Source of the DNA: an uncultured Roseburia sp.
Lineage (GTDB): Bacteria; Bacillota; Clostridia; Lachnospirales; Lachnospiraceae
Reading direction: 5' to 3'
Length of the DNA: 64,000 nucleotides
Assembly (NCBI GenBank): GCA_910577925.1
Contig: CAJTOI010000005.1
Location: 1 to 64,000 of the forward strand
Shown: piece after piece, positions 1 through 6,731 of the stretch
How the letters are laid out: every line of letters begins with the position of its first letter
Position numbering within the stretch: position 1 is the first letter of the stretch
Translations under genes and position numbers: made by a program
The notes under the pieces: generated by a model
Told to the model about the DNA's origin: nothing
Seen by the model: only the letters and a program-made list of their open reading frames with translations
Databases searched by the model: none

Positions 1-135
1 ATAATTACTGGATCTGTAGCCGCTTTTTACTTTCACAAGTGTCAAACTCGGGATTATATCAGATTATGGGGTATCTTATCAAATCCCATTGTACGAAACT
101 CCTGCCAAGCCGCCCGGCCTCCCTGCGGAAATGGC

Positions 136-178
136 AGACCGCCGCATATGGCGAATGAAGTCCATAGTGCGGCGGTCT
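136..178. terminator. Hairpin, possible terminator
   Basis: An 11-bp perfect stem (AGACCGCCGCA at 136-146 with TGCGGCGGTCT at 168-178) plus an inner ATGG/CCAT pair. It lies downstream of the minus-strand lipoprotein gene. The bases after the stem are T-rich only on the plus side, so its terminator role for the minus-strand operon is uncertain. Nothing else convincing was seen between 1 and 254. Confidence 0.4.
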
Positions 179-254
179 TGCATATTATCCTTTTATTTAA
201 TAAACAATTCTGAACTGCGGTCTCCTTTTTGACCGCTTGCATTCATTCCTTGTT

Positions 255-739
255 TCATTCCATCAATGACAGAATAAAATTTATATCTTCATCTGACATA
301 GTAACATAAAATGTCAAAAATTCTTCGGGAACATATCCTCCCTTTATTGTTTCCGGGGCAATCTGTTCTTTTATGATATTTGAGTCTTCATATATACCGT
401 CAGTTCCATCAATTTTTCTAAACTTCCATCATGATAGGCAGCCACTGGTGTCTTGTAGGAAATAATCGTGCATATTACGTTAAGGTCTCCCACTGCACTC
501 TCCAGTGCGTCCATCTTTGCATCTGTATCAGACGAAATGTCCGTATAATCTAAATCATGAAACTGGCTGAGAATTTCCTCATCCAAAATAGTATTTACCA
601 AATGCCCATCACTTGAATATACTTCTATCTGTGAAAGTCCCTGTAAATCGTTTCCTCTGTCATCCCGGTCTACACCGCAGCCAGCCAATCCTATGGCGGT
701 CAGAATCCCCAGCAGTATAAATAAAATTATATTCTTCAT
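255..739 (-). pseudogene. Frameshifted small lipoprotein
   Basis: The start is well placed (GAGGGAATC precedes the ATG). Residues 1-21 form a lipoprotein signal with lipobox LAGC and Cys21, so the product would be anchored outside the membrane. The first frame stops at about 371 after 122 codons. A coding-like frame continues to a TGA at 255 and reads GTDGIYEDSNIIKEQIAPET and onward. The two frames join if the A-run (plus strand T413-T417) held one more base, giving a protein of about 160 residues. It overlaps the XRE-type gene by ATGA, so the two are probably translated together. Function is not recognised. The shift could be a real mutation, a phase-variable homopolymer or a sequencing error. 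Confidence 0.65.
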
Positions 740-1641
740 TTAGATTCCCTCTTTTCTGTAAGAAGTTTGCAGACAGTTACCAGCAATACACAAAACAGGA
801 CTATGACTGGAAAAACCGGACTCCACGCATTTGTGACAAGCCCTGTCGCCACTGCCAGAACTGTTACAGGCAGAGCTGCATAAATCCATGCAAACTTACC
901 GCGTGAATTTTTCTTATGAACATACTCTGCATTCTGTGCAATGATATTTTCCGCATGGATCGACATACCTGCCATAATCAAAAGTACAACTGACACGGCA
1001 TCTATCAGCCAGTCCAAGGCATTGCACACTTCGCTTCCCACGATATCTTTTGTCATAAATATAAATTCTGATCCAAAGAAGAACAATAAAACGCTTAATA
1101 CAATCATGCCTGCATATCTTTTCCGGTTCCGGCTGCTATCCTCACGAAAAGACTTTATGATTGCCTCATCAAACAGCAATGAATTTGAGCCGATTTGCTG
1201 ATAATGTTTCGGCTGAAAAAAAGTCCATACCAATATGGCTATGCCTATTGCCATAGTTCCCCAATATAGCGGAAGCAGAAGCTGCCTATAATCGGAAAAG
1301 CTGCCAAAAATATCAGAACCAATAATCAGCCCCACCCCAATAGCAATGTTCTTCGCCCGATGTCGTTTATAGGAAAGGAACCCATCAATCGTCTCCCGGC
1401 TTACATAATAGCCACCGCTCTGGTTATTCTCATCCGGGCTTTCGCTTTTCAGCAGATAATCCAATGTTGCGCCAAACATATTGCTGATCTGCAATAATTT
1501 TTCAATTTCCGGTATTCCCCTGTCGCTTTCCCATTTGCTTACAGCCTGACGTGACACATCCAGCAGACCTGCCATCTCCTCCTGAGAATATCCTTTCTCT
1601 TTATGATTGTGTGGAAGAATATCCTTATTTTTGATATTCAT
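736..1641 (-). CDS. XRE-family regulator fused to membrane domain
   Basis: The N-terminal part carries a Cro/C1-type helix-turn-helix: GYSQEEMAGLLDVSRQAVSK followed by WESDRGIPE. The C-terminal two thirds hold about five or six hydrophobic segments, so this is a DNA-binding domain tethered to the membrane, a common small-Firmicute regulator design. The start is uncertain: no good ribosome binding site is seen. A TTG at 1695 would add 18 residues, but a TGACATCGTCA palindrome at 1660-1670 then falls inside the gene, whereas with the ATG at 1641 it becomes a candidate operator. The gene overlaps the downstream lipoprotein gene by 4 bp. The residues before the HTH look atypical, so a damaged N-terminus is possible. 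Confidence 0.7.
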   Translation of the reverse strand: MNIKNKDILPHNHKEKGYSQEEMAGLLDVSRQAVSKWESDRGIPEIEKLLQISNMFGATLDYLLKSESPDENNQSGGYYVSRETIDGFLSYKRHRAKNIAIGVGLIIGSDIFGSFSDYRQLLLPLYWGTMAIGIAILVWTFFQPKHYQQIGSNSLLFDEAIIKSFREDSSRNRKRYAGMIVLSVLLFFFGSEFIFMTKDIVGSEVCNALDWLIDAVSVVLLIMAGMSIHAENIIAQNAEYVHKKNSRGKFAWIYAALPVTVLAVATGLVTNAWSPVFPVIVLFCVLLVTVCKLLTEKRESK

Positions 1642-1943
1642 AATGAAAGAGTATATAACTGACATCGTCAAATCCGCATCAACTTTAACTTTCAAATACG
1701 GTTGGCTGAAAAAAGCTGTTGGCTCATATGATTGGATTCCTCGATTTTTTTGCCTGTTCCTCTGATGACTTATTCATCAAAATTGTAAAATCCGTACTGT
1801 CCGAACCGTACAAAAAATTGTTTTTATCATATTCCCGATATATGAGTCTCTTTCGCACACGCCCTTATGTTATTGCGCCGCATCCTCCCCGGCATATTCA
1901 GTTATCTTTTCCCGGAGGGAATCCGACAGTATTTCACCCTCTC
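1642..1943. other. Intergenic stretch with possible gene tail
   Basis: About 300 bases without a convincing gene. On the minus strand at 1870-1936 a short frame reads GEILSDSLREKITEYAGEDA and ends in TAA. It looks protein-like but has no start and may be the remnant tail of a lost gene. TTTCGCACACGCCCTTATGTT at 1851-1871 resembles part of the large palindrome at 34.75-35.28 kb. No terminator was recognised. Confidence 0.3.
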
Positions 1944-2600
1944 CTATAAATTACCTAATCCGTTCAACACTTCATACATCCGGCTGTTCCCGAAAACAAA
2001 ATTCTGTAAAACAAGCGGCTTCCCATCCTGTTTGCTTTCATGGTACAGCTTCATATAAGCATCCTTCGCCTGATAAAACGCATCTTCCAATTCTTCCATC
2101 TCTTTTGTCGGCGTTTCAGGAATATTTCCTTGAAATGCCTGCGTCTTGGCTGCTATTCTGGCACAGGACATCTGCCACTCCACTTCCTGCTCATATTGCA
2201 TATCCAGCCTTTCTATCTCTTCTTCCTTTGTCAACGGTGTTCCATCTGCCTTATAATACGGTTCCTTTTCATGGCGCTTTTCAATTTCAGAATACAGCTT
2301 CGCATAACTCAAGCCGCAGGCATTCACAATATCCGAATAACCATACTGCCCTTTTTCTTCCCTGACTTCCTTTAATGTTCCAGCCCTCATATCACTGAAC
2401 GATGTTGCTGACTGCATCACGGTATGCTTAATTTTATCCATTAAGATTTCCCTGTTTTTCGATAATTGGGAAACTTCTAAGGAATCCCTGTGAAACACTT
2501 TCTGGTCTTCATTTTGGCTTTCCTGAGACTTCAAAAACTCTCTATTTCGTTTAAACCCTTCCTGCAAATGCGTAGGATAATTTGAAATACCAATTGACAT
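1944..2600 (-). CDS. Hypothetical protein, 218 aa
   Basis: Unrecognised soluble protein beginning MSIGISNYPTHLQEGF. This start is preferred over the upstream ATG at 2636 because AGGAGAAATATGT precedes it at good spacing. The protein is highly charged and mostly helical in appearance, with Glu/Lys-rich stretches (for example LTKEEEIERLD). It has no signal peptide, membrane segment or familiar catalytic motif. Base composition is AT-rich like the rest of the 1-4.8 kb segment. The short gene at 2684-2797 lies just upstream in the same direction. It resembles in style the other hypothetical proteins here (3629-4174 and 36591-37352), but no homology can be claimed by eye. Confidence 0.6.
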   Translation of the reverse strand: MSIGISNYPTHLQEGFKRNREFLKSQESQNEDQKVFHRDSLEVSQLSKNREILMDKIKHTVMQSATSFSDMRAGTLKEVREEKGQYGYSDIVNACGLSYAKLYSEIEKRHEKEPYYKADGTPLTKEEEIERLDMQYEQEVEWQMSCARIAAKTQAFQGNIPETPTKEMEELEDAFYQAKDAYMKLYHESKQDGKPLVLQNFVFGNSRMYEVLNGLGNL

Positions 2601-2683
2601 ACATATTTCTCCTATCTTCATAATAATTCCGAGCAACTGCCTTTATCAGCCGGGCAACGAATCAACACCCATAGATATTTCCG

Positions 2684-2797
2684 TCATAGAATTTTCTTAC
2701 CTTCGATGAAAATAATTTTTGTGTATTCGCCGCAAAACTTGTATTCCCATTCAGCACATCTGCCAATATGCCTATCGCTGTTCCTTTTTTGTTTCAT
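2684..2797 (-). CDS. Possible small protein, 37 aa
   Basis: Short frame starting MKQKRNSDRHIG, basic and with two cysteines. It is supported mainly by a strong GGAGG ten bases before the ATG and by a leader similar to that of the gene at 3629-4174 (GGAGGAT..TTGAAAA before ATG). It precedes the 218-aa gene, with about 80 bp between them. No family is recognised and it could be a chance frame. Confidence 0.35.
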   Translation of the reverse strand: MKQKRNSDRHIGRCAEWEYKFCGEYTKIIFIEGKKIL

Positions 2798-2838
2798 TTT
2801 CAAATATCCTCCATTCCTTTACAAGTCAAATTTTCACA

Positions 2839-2914
2839 CCAATCTTCCAGAAACCGGGAATGCCTGCCCTGCCCTGCCTTGTCTGGCTGTGGCTTATTGC
2901 GGATATGCATCCAA
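2839..2914 (-). repeat. Intergenic repeat, copy A
   Basis: About 75 bp that align with 3551-3623 at roughly 70 percent identity by eye. The shared core on the plus strand is GTGGCTTATTG.GGATAT, with a G/C-rich block (GCCTGC..TGCC) beside it. It lies between the stop of the 147-aa gene and the start of the 37-aa frame, so it could be part of that frame's 5' leader. No known riboswitch class fits the visible conserved bases. Confidence 0.55.
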
Positions 2915-2937
2915 TACAGCAGTGCATCTATCCAGAC

Positions 2938-3381
2938 CTAATTTGCAGCTTCCCTCCAAAATAAGCCTTCTGAAAACGCAATCCTCTCCATAATGGCCTG
3001 GACATCTTCTGTCGGATTATACACTGACAAATTTAGGCAGTCCCAATCAAAGACCAGCAGCGCATCCTCCTCCACGAACAGTACATTCAGCGTGCCCGAA
3101 TGATTCTCCATAATTTCGCAAACTGCTTCCTCTATCCATTTCGGAGAGGGTCGGTCAACCCAGCCATTCCACAGAATAGCTACATGGTAATAACACATCA
3201 GTTTCAAAATGACGGCAACGAACCTGTCTTTCATCCCAATGTGTTTATCGCTGCTCAGCAGATAATACTCCACATCAAAAAACTGCCCGCCATTGTCCGG
3301 TTTCACCTGTTCCGGGAGAAAATCCATGACAAAGCATGGCTTCTTCAGTAATGCGTCGATTCTCTCCATTTTACTTTCCAT
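2938..3381 (-). CDS. Hypothetical protein, 147 aa
   Basis: Cytoplasmic protein of unknown function. Visible features are MDFLPEQV, GGQFFDVEYYLL, a hydrophobic VAVILKLMCYYHVAI segment, VDRPSPKWIE, and a C-terminal FSEGLFWREA. It looks like a compact alpha/beta domain. Homologues of this type occur as single-domain proteins in Lachnospiraceae, recalled rather than checked. The start follows AGGTGG at 7 bp. It lies 13 bp downstream of the 40-aa gene at 3395-3517, so the two are probably one transcript. No catalytic motif is seen. An immunity or accessory role is possible but unsupported. Confidence 0.65.
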   Translation of the reverse strand: MESKMERIDALLKKPCFVMDFLPEQVKPDNGGQFFDVEYYLLSSDKHIGMKDRFVAVILKLMCYYHVAILWNGWVDRPSPKWIEEAVCEIMENHSGTLNVLFVEEDALLVFDWDCLNLSVYNPTEDVQAIMERIAFSEGLFWREAAN

Positions 3382-3394
3382 CTTGTACCACCTG

Positions 3395-3517
3395 TTACTG
3401 ACTTACATGATTAGAATTGATATTACTTTTTTTCTTTCGGTTTATCACTTTGTTTACCCGCAAATCAACAAAGATTTCCGTAATATCTGCAATCATATCT
3501 ATGATAAAATCAAACAT
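3395..3517 (-). CDS. Conserved small protein, 40 aa
   Basis: Small gene starting MFDFIIDMIADITEIFVDLR, then a basic tail (VNKVINRKKKSN). The first half forms an amphipathic hydrophobic helix and the tail is positive, so membrane association is likely. A GGAGTG ribosome binding site lies 5 bp before the ATG. Similar MFDF-type small proteins are recalled from Lachnospiraceae hypothetical-gene clusters, which raises confidence that this is real. It is 13 bp from the 147-aa gene and downstream of repeat copy B. Role unknown. Confidence 0.6.
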   Translation of the reverse strand: MFDFIIDMIADITEIFVDLRVNKVINRKKKSNINSNHVSQ

Positions 3518-3550
3518 CTTACACTCCTTCACATTCTTATTATACGATTC

Positions 3551-3623
3551 CCCGATCTGCCGGAACGCCGGGGGAAGCCTGCACTGCCCGTCCTCTGTGG
3601 CTTATTGGGGATATTCAGCCGAT
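3551..3623 (-). repeat. Intergenic repeat, copy B
   Basis: Diverged second copy of the repeat at 2839-2914, sharing GTGGCTTATTGGGGATAT and the neighbouring GCCTGCACTGCC block. It sits between the stop of the 181-aa gene at 3629 and the start of the 40-aa gene at 3517. Both copies therefore lie immediately before a short gene in the same orientation. Confidence 0.55.
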
Positions 3624-3628
3624 GGAAT

Positions 3629-4174
3629 TTATTTCTTATTCATAAAATCCCAATACGCCTGCATACTGTACTGATAATATGCCGCCGCCCTTTTCTGGCT
3701 CAACAGTTTCATATCGCTGATCTGCTTTTGGAACATATCCATAAAATCTGTCCTGTCACTCAATCCCATCATTCCGGTTTCAGGCGGTAATGATGTAAGT
3801 CCTCCATTCTTATCTACACCCATATAGGATTCCAATGCCGTCATTTCCACTAATGAAGCATTCCGGGGATTTATTTTGTTAATATGTATGGTCTGCTCAA
3901 ATTCATTCCCGTTCTCATCAACCCCTTTTGCAATCACAGTCGGGTCATCCTCTGTTGAACCTTCTGCATATTTGATATAAAAAGATAATCCTGTCCCGTT
4001 ACCACCAGAATACAGCATATCATCCGTTTTCATATATACAATAGATGTATGAGGTTTTGCACCTGCCACATTGTTCACCGACTCTGCAAAACTCTTTCCT
4101 GCCGTATTCTGCTGTGCCTTTCTTGCTCCCTGCCACGCCGGATATCCCGTTGTCCCTATTCCATTTACATTCAT
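3629..4174 (-). CDS. Hypothetical protein, 181 aa
   Basis: Unrecognised soluble protein starting MNVNGIGTTGYPAWQGARKA. The start follows GGAGGATTTGAAAA. Visible segments include SIVYMKTDDMLYSGGNGTG, a beta-rich middle (GLSFYIKYAEGST, EQTIHINKINPRNASL) and a helical C-terminus (MDMFQKQISDMKLLSQKRAA). No signal peptide or transmembrane segment. It sits alone between a frameshifted gene (4303-4570) and repeat copy B. The opening MxVNGIG..GYP style recurs in Lachnospiraceae hypothetical proteins. Function unknown. Confidence 0.65.
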   Translation of the reverse strand: MNVNGIGTTGYPAWQGARKAQQNTAGKSFAESVNNVAGAKPHTSIVYMKTDDMLYSGGNGTGLSFYIKYAEGSTEDDPTVIAKGVDENGNEFEQTIHINKINPRNASLVEMTALESYMGVDKNGGLTSLPPETGMMGLSDRTDFMDMFQKQISDMKLLSQKRAAAYYQYSMQAYWDFMNKK

Positions 4175-4302
4175 TTTTCAAATCCTCCATTATTGTCAAT
4201 TATTTTAGTATTGCGGCTCATCTGTCATTCAGAGCCGCCCCTGCTCCTCTGCAGTCCGCAGAGTCAAAGTTTTATGCGCCTCTACGGAATTGGATGTAAG
4301 GA

Positions 4303-4570
4303 TTATATCTGTATATCCAATGTGCTGTCCAAAGATGCTTTTTTCACAAGAGATCCTCCCGACTTCACAAGTGAATTATCGATGGATTCCCTTGTAGTTC
4401 CGTCCAAGGTTCCGGAAGGAATCGGCTTACCTGGCTCCCACTTCGGATCAGCAGCTTTCACCGCATCAACAAATGCCTGCCTTTTTCAGCGTATTCTTTC
4501 CGCCCTTGCCGTTGATGGGCATTCCCGATATCTGCTGAAATCTGTTGCTGAAATCTCTTATCATAAGCAT
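4303..4570 (-). pseudogene. Frameshifted small hypothetical gene
   Basis: A frame starting MLMIRDFSNRFQQISG with a GAGGAGGT site upstream runs into a stop after LKKAGIC. Coding-like sequence resumes in another frame as AFVDAVKAADPKWEPGKPIP and ends at a TAA at 4303. The frames join if one base is removed from the A-run (plus strand T4482-T4486), giving about 88 residues: LKRQAFVDAVKAADP. The product is not recognised. This is the second single-base homopolymer shift within 4.3 kb. It may be decay, or it may reflect the quality of this part of the assembly. Confidence 0.55.
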
Positions 4571-4633
4571 CTCCATGACCTCCTCTGCGTTTCATAAAAT
4601 CTATCGGCAGATGCAGCCCGTTTTTTAACCCGG

Positions 4634-4673
4634 ATTGCACCAGGTGACTATAAATTGCACAAAATGACCATAA
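4634..4673. repeat. Two tandem 20-mers, IS-end-like
   Basis: ATTGCACCAGGTGACTATAA (4634-4653) is followed directly by ATTGCACAAAATGACCATAA (4654-4673), 15 of 20 identical. Adjacent short repeats with this base pattern are typical of the multiple transposase sites at IS21-family ends (family knowledge). No transposase gene remains here, so this would be a relic. Confidence 0.4.
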
Positions 4674-4676
4674 AGT

Positions 4677-4765
4677 TTATAACATCACTACCGCCTGGAA
4701 CTTTTCCTCGTCGCAGGAGACAGCAAAGTCGCCTCCGTATTTATCTGCATTAAAAATCAAAAAAT
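4677..4765 (-). other. Possible gene-tail remnant
   Basis: A minus-strand frame with no start reads FLIFNADKYGGDFAVSCDEE and ends at a TAA at 4677, four bases before the tandem 20-mers. It looks like the C-terminus of a lost protein. Its upstream part is cut by the terminator hairpin at 4766-4816. The family is not recognised and the frame may be fortuitous. Confidence 0.3.
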
Positions 4766-4816
4766 AAAACCGCCGAATCCGTGGAAAGACTTATTTCCAC
4801 GGATTTTAGCGGTTTT
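4766..4816 (-). terminator. Terminator of sigma/anti-sigma operon
   Basis: Strong hairpin: AAAACCGC with GCGGTTTT outside, AATCCGTGGAAA with TTTCCACGGATT inside. On the minus strand a T-tract follows the stem. It lies about 75 bp after the anti-sigma stop codon at 4893 and marks the edge of the accessory segment. Confidence 0.8.
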
Positions 4817-4892
4817 CCATTGTACTGCGGCTGTTGTCATCGTTTCCGCTCCTTCGCTATCCGACTGAATTTTCCTGGTGTTATCCCGGCGC

Positions 4893-6047
4893 TTATCTCG
4901 GAACGTAGACGACATACTCTACGGTGCCGTCCGCATTGATGACAGCCGTCTCAATCTCCAGACTGTCGAGCGTATCGCTATAGCCTGCACCGACTATCTG
5001 TCTCTTTCCGGTCTGCGACGAATCCAGCGCCCAGTCGACGTTAAATCCGGTCTCATCGCCTTCGTCGTCACGGACCGTCACCCAGCCGTCCGCATCCGGC
5101 GTCAGTGTCTGTCTGGTGCTCTCCACCGGTTTCGCACAGGTATCGATATTCTCCGGCGTCAGCTGACGATAAAACTGCTCTGCCTCGCTGATCTCTCCGG
5201 GCTCTGTGTCCGTGGTCTCCTCACCGCCGTTCATCCCTGCATCCACCTTTTCAAGCAGCGCAGCAGCAGCCTCCTGATCCGCTTTTGCGGCGTCAATGGG
5301 GAGACGAAACAACGCATTGGCGCCCGTATAGGACTCATTTCTGGAAATTTTCCCCGTCGCCCCGTCATACAGATAAGCCTCACTGTTATAAAAGGTTCCG
5401 TCGCAGACGCACAGATAGATTTCTTTATCCGCAAAAACTTCCACATTGGTACACTCCGCGAGCCGATACTCAATGCCGTCTTTCACCGTCGCCGAATACC
5501 CGCCGCCCATCGTCACCGCATTATACCATGCCGGATCACAGCCCTGCATCAGCGGAGATATAAAAAACGGCTGCTTTCCGTATTCCTCCGACGAAGTTTC
5601 CGGCATCGGCGTCCCGTCCTCACGCTCAATCGCCACCACCGAATAAAATCGGTCGGAGTCCACCTCCCCGTTTACCGTCGGAAGAAATTCCGAGATCGAA
5701 TCTCCGGAAGCAATCCCGAGCAGCGCAATGCGGTAGCCGCCGTATGTCTGAACCTCATTTATCTCCTCCCCGTCCTTGAATACCGCGCCAAGCTTTTCAT
5801 CGTTAAACTCCTCGGCCACCGCATCCGGCGTCAGATATTTCCACGCCGCATACACACTGCCGGAACCGATGCCTATCACGAGTGCGGCAGACAATACCAG
5901 CGCCGGTATTTTTGCCGTCATTTTATTTCTTTCTGCCATATGTTCTCTCTCCTTTGCCCTGTTTAACAGTTTTCGGTTCAGCCGGAAATCCGGCTCTTCA
6001 TTCGGAGTAAGGGCACGCTTTAAAATATCATCCAAATCTCTCTTCAT
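4893..6047 (-). CDS. Anti-sigma factor-like membrane protein (DUF4179/RsiV type)
   Basis: 384 aa with one membrane segment at about residues 46-68 (PALVLSAALVIGIGSGSVYA). A short cytoplasmic N-terminus (MKRDLDDILKRALTPNEEPD) would bind the sigma factor, and a large extracytoplasmic domain makes up the rest. It overlaps the upstream ECF sigma gene by 20 bp, the usual arrangement for an anti-sigma factor and its partner. The extracellular part contains a Glu/Thr-rich linker (GGEETTDTEPGEISEAEQF) and no enzyme motif. The operon ends at the terminator 4766-4816. The signal sensed is unknown. The anti-sigma call rests on topology and gene pairing. Confidence 0.75.
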   Translation of the reverse strand: MKRDLDDILKRALTPNEEPDFRLNRKLLNRAKEREHMAERNKMTAKIPALVLSAALVIGIGSGSVYAAWKYLTPDAVAEEFNDEKLGAVFKDGEEINEVQTYGGYRIALLGIASGDSISEFLPTVNGEVDSDRFYSVVAIEREDGTPMPETSSEEYGKQPFFISPLMQGCDPAWYNAVTMGGGYSATVKDGIEYRLAECTNVEVFADKEIYLCVCDGTFYNSEAYLYDGATGKISRNESYTGANALFRLPIDAAKADQEAAAALLEKVDAGMNGGEETTDTEPGEISEAEQFYRQLTPENIDTCAKPVESTRQTLTPDADGWVTVRDDEGDETGFNVDWALDSSQTGKRQIVGAGYSDTLDSLEIETAVINADGTVEYVVYVPR

Positions 6048-6567
6048 ATAAAATATCCTCCAATTCCCTCTGCAGCGACTTTCTGGCCTGATACAGTCTG
6101 CTCTTTACGGTTCCCTCGGGTATTTTTACGACTTCGGCAATCTGTGTGACAGACAGCTCCTCCATATAATAGAGCAGCACGATCACCCGCTGCCGCTCGG
6201 GAAGTCTCTCTACCGCCTTCCGCACTGCCGCCGTCTCTTCCCTCGCGAGCAGCCATTCCTCCGGCGACTGCTCTTTGTCCGCCCGCTCCTGTCCGCTCAC
6301 CTCCTGCGCATAGAGCCGCTCCTCACAGATCCGCCTGCGCCATGCATATTTCCGCCTGCGATTCTTCCAAATCCGAACCGCGACGGAGAGCAGATAGCTT
6401 TTCGGATTCTGCCTGCAGTCAATTTTTTGTTCCAGTTCCATAGCCTTTAAAAACGTATCCTGATACAGATCGTCGGCCTCCTGCACGCTGTGCGTCAGTG
6501 ATCTGCAGAAGGAATAGAGTTCCTTTCCGTATATTTGAATGCATCTTTCCAACTCCGTGTTTGTCAT
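6028..6567 (-). CDS. ECF-type RNA polymerase sigma factor
   Basis: 179 aa, the normal length for this family. Region 2 is seen as YSFCRSLTHSVQEADDLYQD followed by TFLKAMELEQ; region 4 as LPERQRVIVLLYYMEELSVT followed by QIAEVVKIPEGTVKSRLYQA. The start follows GGGGAGGAAGC. It directs polymerase to stress or envelope-type promoters and is presumably held by the overlapping membrane anti-sigma factor downstream. A GAACC element upstream at 6659-6663 could be its own promoter, as expected for autoregulated ECF operons. The regulon cannot be seen here. Confidence 0.92.
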   Translation of the reverse strand: MTNTELERCIQIYGKELYSFCRSLTHSVQEADDLYQDTFLKAMELEQKIDCRQNPKSYLLSVAVRIWKNRRRKYAWRRRICEERLYAQEVSGQERADKEQSPEEWLLAREETAAVRKAVERLPERQRVIVLLYYMEELSVTQIAEVVKIPEGTVKSRLYQARKSLQRELEDILYEERFG

Positions 6568-6633
6568 GCTTCCTCCCCGCTGTATATTTTATTTTAAGGC
6601 GCCTTCTCAGGGATTCCTTGCCTGCCCTTCACT

Positions 6634-6664
6634 GATACATTGTAATGAAACGGCAAACGGTTCA
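6634..6664 (-). promoter_or_regulatory. Candidate ECF autoregulatory promoter
   Basis: On the minus strand TGAACC is followed by about 17 bases (GTTTGCCGTTTCATTAC) and AATGTATC, about 70 bp before the sigma start codon. A GAAC-containing -35 is typical of ECF promoters. The -10 assignment is tentative. Confidence 0.4.
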
Positions 6665-6731
6665 AAAAAAGGGAATAAATCGTTTTTGATTTATTCCCTG
6701 TCAGCGCGCTCCCCCGCCGGAACACGGTTTT

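Noticed and set aside
54..242. 62-codon minus-strand frame
   Set aside because: It runs through the hairpin at 136-178, has weak start signals and no recognisable protein pattern.
1719..1949. 76-codon plus-strand frame
   Set aside because: No ribosome binding site; it is antisense to the possible gene tail at 1870-1936 and has unlikely composition.
2839..2914. Cobalamin or cyclic-di-GMP riboswitch in the intergenic repeats
   Set aside because: Conserved bases of these classes (B12 box, GEMM core) are not present in either copy.
4878..5966. 362-codon plus-strand frame antisense to the anti-sigma gene
   Set aside because: Arg/His/Leu-rich shadow typical of GC-rich antisense frames; the minus strand encodes a coherent membrane protein.
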